This document shows, piece by piece, positions 1 through 5,253 of a DNA stretch of 7,391 bases. The stretch spans positions 1-7,391 of the forward strand of contig CAJOPV010000114.1 in NCBI GenBank assembly GCA_905236495.1, read 5' to 3'. The stretch comes from an uncultured Christensenellaceae bacterium. GTDB taxonomy: Bacteria; Bacillota; Clostridia; Christensenellales; Aristaeellaceae. The first letter of the stretch is position 1. The number at the start of each line of letters is the position of its first letter. The translations under genes were made by a program, and so were the position numbers. The notes beneath the pieces are model-generated. The model did no database searches. It had not been told where the DNA came from and saw nothing but the letters and a program-made list of their open reading frames with translations.

Positions 1-149
1 AAACGGCGCCTCTTTTTGTCTTTTCACGAACAATCAGGCTTTGGAAGCCCGGCTTTCCGGCGCATCACCGCCTGCGGCGTGGCGGCGGCCCGCCCAGCGG
101 GCGGGATAAGGAGGCGGAAGCACACAAGAGCCTGAGATGAAGATTCTTT
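1..149. other. Non-coding left edge with GC-rich inverted repeats
   Basis: I see no convincing gene here. At 89-105 there is a perfect 7-bp inverted repeat (CCCGCCC, 3-nt loop, GGGCGGG), and just left of it a weaker one (CCGCC 68-72 with GGCGG 81-85). Neither is followed by a T-run on either strand, so they are not typical intrinsic terminators, although they sit about 45 nt past the stop of the acetyltransferase gene and might stabilise its 3' end. At 5-20, GGCGCC followed by a T-rich stretch could be the 3' arm and tail of a plus-strand terminator whose 5' arm lies outside the window. That last point is a guess. Confidence 0.3.
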
Positions 150-608
150 TCATTCCCCCCGGGGCACATTCGGATCCAGGCTTTTGTTTCGGTAATTCAG
201 ATTGGTGCGCAGAGTATAGCCCTGGCTTTCCCAAAAGGCGTTCGCCGCCTCGTTATCCTTGAATACCAGCCCGAACACCTTCGATATGCCCTCCCGGCGC
301 AGCGCTTCCTCCGCCGCTTGCACCAGCAGACGGGCGATTCCCCGGCGGCGGTAAGACGGATGAACGCACATGTGGTGGATCATGCCCCGCCGTCCGTCGT
401 GCCCGGTGAGGATCACCCCCACAGCCTCCCGGTCGCCGTCCGTGCAGGCAAGGAAGCAGGTGGCGGGGTTGCGCTTCAGGTAGCGCGCAATGCCCTCTCT
501 GCTGTCGTCCACGGGGTTCAGCGCCCGCCTGGATTGCTCCGTGCTGTTCCAGAGCGCATAGATCCTGTCGTAATCCGCCGCCGTCACGGGCCTGATGGTG
601 ATTGCCAT
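150..608 (-). CDS. GNAT-family N-acetyltransferase
   Basis: A 152-residue protein with the GNAT fold, expected to transfer an acetyl group from acetyl-CoA to an amine of an unknown substrate in the cytoplasm. The start MAITIRPVTAADYDRI is a typical GNAT beginning. Motif A is visible as MCVHPSYRRRGIARLL (about residues 80-95), with the R-R-x-G-x-A pyrophosphate loop at 87-92. Motif B is NEAANAFWESQGY (119-131). It resembles RimI-like single-domain GNATs in size, but nothing seen fixes the substrate. I chose the ATG at 608 because GGGAAGTG lies just upstream. An in-frame ATG at 632 would sit within a few bases of the predicted transcription start and has no ribosome binding site. The gene has its own promoter and follows a terminator, so it is probably monocistronic. 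Confidence 0.88.
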   Translation of the reverse strand: MAITIRPVTAADYDRIYALWNSTEQSRRALNPVDDSREGIARYLKRNPATCFLACTDGDREAVGVILTGHDGRRGMIHHMCVHPSYRRRGIARLLVQAAEEALRREGISKVFGLVFKDNEAANAFWESQGYTLRTNLNYRNKSLDPNVPRGE

Positions 609-641
609 GCCGTTCACTTCCCAGGTTATCATTTCGCGTTT

Positions 642-670
642 ATATTACCATGGGAAAGCACATCAGACAA
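642..670 (-). promoter_or_regulatory. Candidate sigma-A promoter of the GNAT gene
   Basis: On the minus strand TTGTCT (670-665) is followed after exactly 17 nt by TAATAT (647-642); each hexamer matches 4 of 6 consensus bases. It lies between the upstream terminator (684-712) and the GNAT start at 608, giving a leader of roughly 25 nt that carries the Shine-Dalgarno-like GGGAAGTG. The position supports it; the sequence match alone is moderate. Confidence 0.5.
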
Positions 671-683
671 GGACGCAGATGCC

Positions 684-712
684 AAAAAGCCTTCCCCCGG
701 AGGGAAAGCTTT
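684..712 (-). terminator. Rho-independent terminator of the GerMN gene
   Basis: Read on the minus strand, AAGCTTTCCC pairs with GGGAAGGCTT (10 bp including one G-T pair) around a short TCCGG loop, followed directly by TTTTT. It begins about 16 nt after the GerMN stop codon and separates that gene from the GNAT gene. Confidence 0.85.
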
Positions 713-727
713 CGGCCCCGGTTTTCG

Positions 728-1819
728 TCAGTCGATCTCGATGACCCCGGGATAATAGGTGACGATCTCGGATTCCTGATTGAGGAAGGTGCTTTGGGCC
801 TCCTGGGGCGGCTGATAATCCTGGCCCTCCACCTGGATCTTCACCTGCTTCACCCCGGGGAACTGGGCGGCGGTGAAGGTAATTGCCCGGAGGGCCTGCA
901 CGCCGCCCTCGCCCTGGGCGGCATCCATGAATTCCTTGGTAAAATTGATGGTGACGACCCCGTTTTTCATGCTGACCCCCAGCACGCCGCAATCCTTGGG
1001 CACCGGGGCGGAAAGGCCGCTGTCCGCCTTGGGGCCCTTCACCAGCTCCAGAATGGCGGTGGTCACGTCCGCGTCGGAAAACACGGTGCGGGTGACGGGC
1101 ACCAGCATCCGGCCCGAATCGGAGGGGAAATAGAGCTGGACCGTTTGAATGCCGGCCTCCGCCGGGGGCTCCACGCTCTCCAGGTTCACGTTCCCGGCGG
1201 TGAAGACGCCGCTGACGTCGGTGCCGTAGGTGAGCTTGCTGCGCTTTTGCCCGTCAAAGAGGAAGCTGACCTCGTTCACCGAATCAAATTCGCACAGCGT
1301 CTGGGCCACGGAGGCCACCATCAGCCCCTCCTGCTCGGCGTTCTGACAGTTCAGCGCTTCTTTGGACAGATCCACCCTTGCCTTGCCGTCGGCGATATCC
1401 AGATCGATTTTCGTTCCCTCCGGCACCGTGGTTTTCAGGCCCAGCCTTGCCGCCGCCAGGTCGTTTACCGAGGAGGCCACCATCAGGTTCAGCGTGGCCT
1501 TGGCGATGCCGTCGGTCTTATCCACCTGCCTTGTCACCGGCACCAGGTAGCCCTCCCCGTCCTGGTAATAGACCACGGTGGGCTGGGTGTCCGCCGCGGT
1601 GAGGGCGGTGGTATCCGTTACCACGGGCAATTGCACCGTATCCGCGGCGGGGGACAGCACCGTGCCGCTGTCCTGCCGCAGGGCCAGGGCCACCACCAGC
1701 GCCGAGGCGCACAAAACCAGCATCCGTTCCACGTCCTCCCGCCGGACGCGCAGCCGTTTTTTCTCTTTCCCTTCCCGGAGCTGCTTTGCGCTCTGATTCA
1801 CGGTCATATCTTTTTTCAT
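728..1819 (-). CDS. Double GerMN-domain membrane-anchored protein (GerM-like)
   Basis: A 363-residue protein. A basic N-terminus (about 1-32) leads into one hydrophobic segment (about 33-48, MLVLCASALVVALAL), then an extracytoplasmic part with two GerMN repeats. Repeat 1 (about 75-210) contains YLVPVTRQV and later VDLSKEAL. Repeat 2 (about 222-340) contains RMLVPVTRTV, AILELVKGP, GVVTINFTKEF and FPGVKQVKIQVEG. In Bacillus, GerM is a mother-cell lipoprotein needed for the SpoIIIA-SpoIIQ channel and for cortex formation, so a role in sporulation or the cell envelope is likely. Here the Cys in LVLC is followed by more hydrophobic residues and does not form a normal lipobox, so a transmembrane anchor is more likely. 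The start is the ATG at 1819, 8 nt after AAGGAG (1833-1828). A GTG at 1828 overlaps that site and is rejected. Confidence 0.85.
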   Translation of the reverse strand: MKKDMTVNQSAKQLREGKEKKRLRVRREDVERMLVLCASALVVALALRQDSGTVLSPAADTVQLPVVTDTTALTAADTQPTVVYYQDGEGYLVPVTRQVDKTDGIAKATLNLMVASSVNDLAAARLGLKTTVPEGTKIDLDIADGKARVDLSKEALNCQNAEQEGLMVASVAQTLCEFDSVNEVSFLFDGQKRSKLTYGTDVSGVFTAGNVNLESVEPPAEAGIQTVQLYFPSDSGRMLVPVTRTVFSDADVTTAILELVKGPKADSGLSAPVPKDCGVLGVSMKNGVVTINFTKEFMDAAQGEGGVQALRAITFTAAQFPGVKQVKIQVEGQDYQPPQEAQSTFLNQESEIVTYYPGVIEID

Positions 1820-1849
1820 CTCGCACACTCCTTCACCAAGTCCTCGGGC

Positions 1850-1877
1850 TATGATATGAGGCGGGGCCAGGGAGTAT
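1850..1877 (-). promoter_or_regulatory. Candidate sigma-E-like promoter of the GerMN gene
   Basis: On the minus strand ATA (1877-1875) is followed after 16 nt by CATATCATA (1858-1850). This matches the mother-cell pattern ATA-N16-CATANNNTA known from Bacillus sigma-E/sigma-K promoters. It would start transcription about 24 nt before the chosen ATG, leaving room for the Shine-Dalgarno. It sits in the short gap after the rluB terminator, where this gene needs its own promoter. No good sigma-A pair is seen there. The consensus is short, so chance is possible. Confidence 0.4.
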
Positions 1878-1884
1878 GCCCATG

Positions 1885-1917
1885 AAAAAAGGGCGGCTGC
1901 GGAAATCCGCGCCGCCC
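1885..1917 (-). terminator. Rho-independent terminator after rluB
   Basis: On the minus strand GGGCGGC pairs perfectly with GCCGCCC, with an inner GCGG/CCGC helix around ATTT and one bulged A, followed by TTTTTT. It starts about 14 nt after the rluB stop and ends the DUF2953-ytfJ-dacF-rluB transcript. Confidence 0.93.
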
Positions 1918-1931
1918 GCAGCAGGCATGCT

Positions 1932-2639
1932 TTACAGATAGGCCGTCAGCTTTTCGATTTCTTCCTTCGTCAGCTCCCGCCACCGGCCCCGGGGCAGATC
2001 GCCCAGCTCCAGGGGGCCGAATTTGACGCGCCGCAGCTGCAATACCTGGTGGCCTACCTGCTCGAACATCCGCCTCACCTGCCGGTTGCGCCCCTCATGG
2101 ATCGTTACCAGCACCTGGGCGGCGAAGGCCTCCTGGCGCAGGAGCCTTGCTTTTGCCGGGGCGGTCCTGTGATCGTCCAGCAAAACGCCCTGCCGAAGCT
2201 GTCGGATTTCTTCCGGCGTCACGTTGCCCGTCACCCGGGCCAGATAGGTCTTATCCACCTGATGGGAGGGGTGCAGCATGCGCTCGGTGAGGGCCCCGTC
2301 GTTGGTGAGCAGCAGCAGCCCTTCGCTGTCGTAATCCAGCCGCCCCACGGGATAGAGCCGCACGGGATAATCCCGGAAATGGTCCAGGACGCAGGTCCTG
2401 CCCTCCGGGTCGGAAACGGTGGTGACCTCCCCGGCGGGCTTGTGATAAAGGACGTAATGCTTTTCGGGCTCCGGGGTGATGATTTGCCCGTCCAGGCGGA
2501 TCTCATCCCCCTCCTCCACCTGTACGCCCATTTCGGTGACGGTGCGCCCGTTGACGGCGACCCGTCCTTCCCCGATCATCTTTTCCGCCGTCCGGCGGCT
2601 TGCCACGCCGCAGGAGGCCATGTATTTCTGCAAACGCAT
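1932..2639 (-). CDS. rluB: Pseudouridine synthase, RluB/RsuA family
   Basis: A 235-residue rRNA pseudouridine synthase. The N-terminal S4 RNA-binding domain (about 1-60) starts MRLQKYMASCGVASRR. The catalytic domain (about 62-235) carries GRLDYDSEGLLLLTNDG (99-115), whose Asp102 is the expected catalytic aspartate. EGRNRQVRRM (182-191) is the second family signature. RluB modifies U2605 of 23S rRNA (E. coli numbering); RsuA acts on 16S rRNA, and sequence alone does not fully separate the two. The length is normal. I chose the ATG at 2639 because AGGAG (2652-2648) lies 8 nt upstream and the S4 domain starts there. An upstream in-frame GTG (2708) would add 23 residues outside the family's domain. 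An 84-nt gap without a terminator follows dacF, so rluB is probably the last gene of the sporulation operon. Confidence 0.93.
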   Translation of the reverse strand: MRLQKYMASCGVASRRTAEKMIGEGRVAVNGRTVTEMGVQVEEGDEIRLDGQIITPEPEKHYVLYHKPAGEVTTVSDPEGRTCVLDHFRDYPVRLYPVGRLDYDSEGLLLLTNDGALTERMLHPSHQVDKTYLARVTGNVTPEEIRQLRQGVLLDDHRTAPAKARLLRQEAFAAQVLVTIHEGRNRQVRRMFEQVGHQVLQLRRVKFGPLELGDLPRGRWRELTKEEIEKLTAYL

Positions 2640-2656
2640 GGGTGTATCTCCTCGCA

Positions 2657-2725
2657 TCAGGTTTTCTTGAGCTCCATCAGCCATATTGCCAGGCCCAGCC
2701 CCGCCCACAGCCAGGGAGAAGGGTC
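2657..2725 (-). other. Out-of-frame hydrophobic tail after dacF
   Basis: Immediately past the dacF stop, the +1 frame stays open for 22 codons and reads as a short linker, then SPWLWAGLGLAIWLMELKK and a stop at 2659-2657. This looks like one membrane-spanning helix with a basic end, and its codons use mostly G or C in third position like the genes around it. The frame continues upstream inside dacF to a TAG without any ATG, GTG or TTG, so it cannot be an ordinary separate gene. A one-base shift near the dacF stop would join it to the carboxypeptidase. It could be a frameshift mutation, a sequence error, recoding, or coincidence. Confidence 0.3.
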
Positions 2726-3827
2726 ATTCTCCCGCGGCCCAGCGGGTAAGGATCCGCTCCAGTCGGTATCGAAAGGCGTTTTCCTCCACCGCCCGATCCG
2801 CTACCAACGGCACGGAAACGATGATCTCCCCGCCGTCTATCAGCGACGCGGAGCCCAAGCGCTGCCCTGCCTGAATGCCCGCCGTCAGATTGTCCGGCAG
2901 CTCGATGAGCAGATCGGGCCAGGCGCTTACGGATACCGGGGCCGCCACATCCCGCTGCGCCACCGCCCGCACCGTTTCCGCCCGGCCCCCGGAAACGGGG
3001 ATCTCCCGCACCGTTTCCCCGGCGGAGTACAAGGTCACCATCTGCCAGCCGTCAAAGCCCCGATCCAGAAGCGCTGCCGCTTCATCGAACCAGTCCGGGC
3101 AGTTCAGCACCGCGCCGATGAGCTTTAAATCGTCCCGTTGGGCCGCGAAGACCAGGCATCGGCCCGCTGCCTTGGTGTAGCCCGTTTTGATCCCCACCGC
3201 CCCGGGATAGGAGGACAGCAGCTTGTTTTTGTTCGTCAGCACCCGGTCGTAATCGTGGCCCGCCCAGGGGATGGAGGCCCGCTGGGTGCCGACGATCTCC
3301 CGGAACACGGGGTTCTTCATGGCCTCCCGGGCGATCAAAGCCAAATCCCAGGCGGTGGTGTGGTGGCCCGAGCCGGGCAGGCCGTGGGGGGTCAGGAATA
3401 CGGTGTTTTCGCAGCCGAGCTCCGCCGCCCTTTCCGTCATCATGCGGCAGAAATCCGCCACCGTTCCGCCGATATGCTCGGCGATGGCCACCGCCGCGTC
3501 ATTGCCGCTGGCCAGCATCAGGCCGTAGAGCATCTCCTCCAGGGTCAATTGCTCCCCCAGGGAGAGGTAAATGCTGGTGCCCGGCACGCCGAAGGCGTTG
3601 GGCCCGGCGGTGACGGTATCGCTCAGGTTCCCTTTTTCCAGGGCCAGCAGCGCGGTCATCACCTTGGTGGTGGAGGCCATGGGCAGCGCCTCGTGGGCGT
3701 TGTGCTCATACAGCACCCGCCCGGTCTCCGCCTCGATCAGGATGGCGCTTCGGGCCCCTTCCCCCAAGGCACTCCCATTATACAGGAGAATCAAAGCAAA
3801 GAAAAGCCCCGCCAGCATTCTTTTCAT
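2724..3827 (-). CDS. dacF: D-alanyl-D-alanine carboxypeptidase, DacF type
   Basis: A 367-residue penicillin-binding protein (peptidase family S11) that removes the terminal D-Ala from peptidoglycan stem peptides outside the membrane. A signal peptide is visible (MKRMLAGLFFALILLYNG, cut probably near residue 20). The three active-site motifs are complete: STTK (Ser52-Lys55), SGN (107-109) and KTG (214-216). A PBP5-type C-terminal beta domain follows (about 245-340), ending in a possible amphipathic helix (ENAFRYRLERILTRW). In Bacillus, DacF is made in the forespore and adjusts cortex cross-linking. Adjacency to ytfJ supports DacF over a vegetative paralogue. The ATG overlaps the ytfJ stop (ATGA), with GGAGG 7 nt upstream. 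A hydrophobic tail lies out of frame just past the stop. Confidence 0.93.
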   Translation of the reverse strand: MKRMLAGLFFALILLYNGSALGEGARSAILIEAETGRVLYEHNAHEALPMASTTKVMTALLALEKGNLSDTVTAGPNAFGVPGTSIYLSLGEQLTLEEMLYGLMLASGNDAAVAIAEHIGGTVADFCRMMTERAAELGCENTVFLTPHGLPGSGHHTTAWDLALIAREAMKNPVFREIVGTQRASIPWAGHDYDRVLTNKNKLLSSYPGAVGIKTGYTKAAGRCLVFAAQRDDLKLIGAVLNCPDWFDEAAALLDRGFDGWQMVTLYSAGETVREIPVSGGRAETVRAVAQRDVAAPVSVSAWPDLLIELPDNLTAGIQAGQRLGSASLIDGGEIIVSVPLVADRAVEENAFRYRLERILTRWAAGE

Positions 3828-4216
3828 CCTTCATCCTCCGCGGCCTTGTCCTTTTTTCCGGGCAGCAGGGATCGGATATCCTCCAGCAGCTGCGGCGCGC
3901 AGTTCAGCGCCCGTTCCCAGGCGGTCAGGTCCTGGGCGGGCAGCATGCGCACCCCGTCCTTCCCCACCACCAGGAAGCCCACCGGCTGCACGGATACCCC
4001 CGCCCCGCTGCCCCCGGCAAAGGGCTGATCCGCGGCAGGGGGGGTGCCCTTGTATTCCCCGCCCCCGGATACGAAGCCGAAGCTGACCCGGGACAGGGGG
4101 ATCACGGTGCTGCCGTCCTGGGCGGCGATGGGGTCCCCCACCACGGTGTTCACATCCACCATGGTCTTGATATTTTCCAACGTGCTCTGCATCAGTTCAC
4201 CGATGGGATGATTCAT
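3824..4216 (-). CDS. ytfJ: Sporulation protein YtfJ (GerW family)
   Basis: A 130-residue soluble protein of the YtfJ/GerW family, which is widespread in endospore formers. Its biochemical role is poorly understood; in Bacillus it is a forespore protein linked to germination. It begins MNHPIGELMQSTLENIKTMV and carries the family hallmarks: VIPLSRVSFGFVSGGGEY (38-55), and a second glycine-rich core GGSGAGVSVQPVGFLVV (68-84). The tail is charged and probably flexible. The length is typical. The ATG at 4216 overlaps the stop of the DUF2953 gene (ATGA), and its own stop overlaps the dacF start in the same way, indicating translational coupling. AAGGGGGG, inside the end of the DUF2953 gene, serves as ribosome binding site. 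Confidence 0.94.
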   Translation of the reverse strand: MNHPIGELMQSTLENIKTMVDVNTVVGDPIAAQDGSTVIPLSRVSFGFVSGGGEYKGTPPAADQPFAGGSGAGVSVQPVGFLVVGKDGVRMLPAQDLTAWERALNCAPQLLEDIRSLLPGKKDKAAEDEG

Positions 4217-4677
4217 GCGTTGCCCCCCTTTTTCCTTCGGGCCCGCCAAAGGAGCCAGAGCCCCATCAGCGCCGCCGTTCCTATGGTGCCCAGCCGGACG
4301 TCCGCTATGCATTGGGCCCGCCAGGCGCCGCTGTCGCCAAAGCGAGGCGTGCAGCGGATATGCGCCTTGGGGACAAGGCCCCCCAGCGCCCGCAGGAAGC
4401 CCGTCAGCAGCGCCGCCGCCGCCGCGTCGCCCCCTGCCTGAACGGATACCGCTACCTGCCGGATGCGGATATGCCGGATCAGCCACCGGGCCGCCGGCAG
4501 CAGCGGCAAAAGCGCCTTCGCCCCGCCGGGGATGCCCAGCCCCCGCCGCCGTTTGGGGGGATGCACCCCGATCCCCCAGATCCGCAGCAGGAAGCGGGGC
4601 TTTCCATCCCCCAGGGCGCTCAGCAGCCGCAGGGGGGTGATCCACAGCGTGTAGCAAACAATCAGCAGCCAGGCCAT
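4213..4677 (-). CDS. DUF2953 membrane protein (YtfI-like)
   Basis: A 154-residue protein with a hydrophobic N-terminal segment (MAWLLIVCYTLWITPLRLL) and a second near the C-terminus (about 131-144, TIGTAALMGLWLLW) followed by RARRKKGG. The middle is basic and contains predicted amphipathic stretches. I assign DUF2953 from this arrangement and its place directly before ytfJ, as in Bacillus ytfI-ytfJ; its sequence is divergent and somewhat short for the family. The function is unknown. The ATG at 4677 has GGAGGG a few bases upstream (4688-4683). The frame is open much further upstream, but that extension looks non-coding and overlaps the divergent T-box promoter. As first gene of the operon it probably shares forespore expression with ytfJ and dacF. 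Confidence 0.75.
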   Translation of the reverse strand: MAWLLIVCYTLWITPLRLLSALGDGKPRFLLRIWGIGVHPPKRRRGLGIPGGAKALLPLLPAARWLIRHIRIRQVAVSVQAGGDAAAAALLTGFLRALGGLVPKAHIRCTPRFGDSGAWRAQCIADVRLGTIGTAALMGLWLLWRARRKKGGNA

Positions 4678-4693
4678 TTTTTCCCTCCAGCCG

Positions 4694-4724
4694 TATTGTT
4701 TGCGTGTTTCCCTCCGCCTTATGC
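4694..4724 (-). promoter_or_regulatory. Candidate sigma-F-like promoter of the DUF2953-ytfJ-dacF-rluB operon
   Basis: On the minus strand GCATA (4724-4720) is followed after 16 nt by GCAAACAATA (4703-4694). The Bacillus sigma-F pattern is about GYWTA-N16-GGNRANANTR: the -35 matches fully and the -10 region misses one base. ytfJ and dacF are forespore genes in Bacillus, which fits. The weak point is distance: the predicted start would fall near 4687, inside the Shine-Dalgarno, leaving a leader of about 10 nt. Confidence 0.38.
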
Positions 4725-4861
4725 CCCGGACGCTTTGAAATAACTGGAAGCTGTGATGCGCTGTAAATGAGCTGGAAGCCGACGGGCGCCTCAGGGGCTG
4801 CCCGGGGGCCATGAACATGCGCTTTGCGCCGCAGCAGGGATTGTTTTTCGGCTGTTTTCTG

Positions 4862-4888
4862 AAAAAAGCGCTTGACAGCATAAGCGCC
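4862..4888. repeat. Inverted repeat across the T-box promoter -35 region
   Basis: GCGCTT (4868-4873) and its reverse complement AAGCGC (4882-4887) are separated by 8 nt. The left arm covers the first bases of the -35 hexamer and the rest lies in the spacer. Two readings are possible: an operator for the fused HTH regulator encoded downstream (autoregulation), or, on the minus strand, a small hairpin followed by TTTTTT that would stop leftward transcription before the sporulation operon. Confidence 0.45.
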
Positions 4889-4900
4889 GAATGGTAAACT
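4872..4900 (+). promoter_or_regulatory. Sigma-A promoter of the T-box leader
   Basis: A perfect TTGACA (4872-4877), 17-nt spacer, then TAAACT (4895-4900, 4 of 6). Transcription should start near 4907, just before stem I of the T-box. This is the best vegetative promoter in the window. Confidence 0.85.
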
Positions 4901-4906
4901 ACACAT

Positions 4907-5226
4907 AATTTCATAGCAAAGGCAATGACGAAGACGGCGGAGGGGATCCCGCCAGCAGAGAGCCGGGGCAGCTGAAAACCGGCGGCGGAACGCCTTCCAA
5001 TCGCCCATCCCTTCCGAGCCGGAGCGATAAACCCGGGGTGCGTTCCGCGCTTTCCTTCAGGGGAAAAGCGGCATGCCGGAAGTAATTGTCTCCCGTGACG
5101 CCGCGTCAGGGCGCAGGGCTTGAAACACGAGCCCGTGAGAGGCGTTGAAAAACGCAATTTGAGTGGTACCGCGAGCTGAAATCCAGCCCGTCTCAAAGCA
5201 AAAACTTTGGGGCGGGCTTCATTTTT
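4907..5226 (+). promoter_or_regulatory. T-box riboswitch (tRNA-sensing transcription attenuator)
   Basis: The leader binds a specific uncharged tRNA and then allows read-through. Stem I can be traced: base GGC/GCC (4921-4923/5018-5020), a K-turn with AAUGA opposite GA, helix GAAG/CTTC (4930-4933/5011-5014), a specifier loop around 5006-5010, then GGCG/CGCC and the distal AGAGAG motif with CCGG/CCGG. The T-box core GTGGTACCGCG is at 5163-5173. The antiterminator pairs TTTGAG (5158-5163) with CTCAAA (5192-5197), and that 3' strand is shared with the terminator. Hairpins at 5096-5108, 5116-5134 and 5142-5155 (GAAA loop) fill the middle. AUC (Ile) at 5007-5009 lies 6 nt before GAGC, the usual specifier distance, but the normal GAA before the codon and purine after it are missing, so the amino acid is tentative. 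It controls the fusion gene that starts 27 nt downstream. Confidence 0.93.
5185..5226 (+). terminator. T-box regulated intrinsic terminator
   Basis: AGCCCGTCTCAAAG (5185-5198) pairs over 14 bp, with two G-U pairs, with CTTTGGGGCGGGCT (5205-5218) around the loop CAAAAA, followed by TCATTTTT. Its 5' arm contains the CTCAAA used by the antiterminator, so the two structures exclude each other. Confidence 0.93.
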
Positions 5227-5253
5227 GCCCCGCCCGAAACGGAGGAAAAAGCC

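Noticed and set aside
609..632. ATG start at 632 for the GNAT gene
   Set aside because: No ribosome binding site, and it would lie at the predicted transcription start; the fold begins at the ATG at 608.
1820..1828. GTG start for the GerMN gene at 1828
   Set aside because: It overlaps the Shine-Dalgarno AAGGAG, which is correctly spaced for the ATG at 1819.
602..1885. Long plus-strand open frame of 427 codons
   Set aside because: It is antisense to the double-GerMN gene and GNAT start, is rich in His/Gly/Arg low-complexity sequence, shows no family motif, and has no ribosome binding site. It is a GC-rich shadow.
2675..2728. Tiny ORF of 16 codons overlapping the dacF stop by ATGA
   Set aside because: The peptide (MTLLPGCGRGWAWQYG) has no recognisable property and may be chance; the +1 frame in the same place looks more coding-like.
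2049..3128. Plus-strand open frame of 359 codons
   Set aside because: It is antisense to rluB and dacF, both with complete catalytic motifs.
3824..5008. A single minus-strand 394-codon frame covering ytfJ plus upstream sequence
   Set aside because: Only its last 130 codons are the YtfJ family; upstream it is out of frame with the DUF2953 gene and overlaps the T-box leader.
4678..5196. Upstream extension of the DUF2953 frame to 5196
   Set aside because: It would cross the T-box and its promoter on the opposite strand and has no membrane or family features; the ATG at 4677 has a good ribosome binding site.
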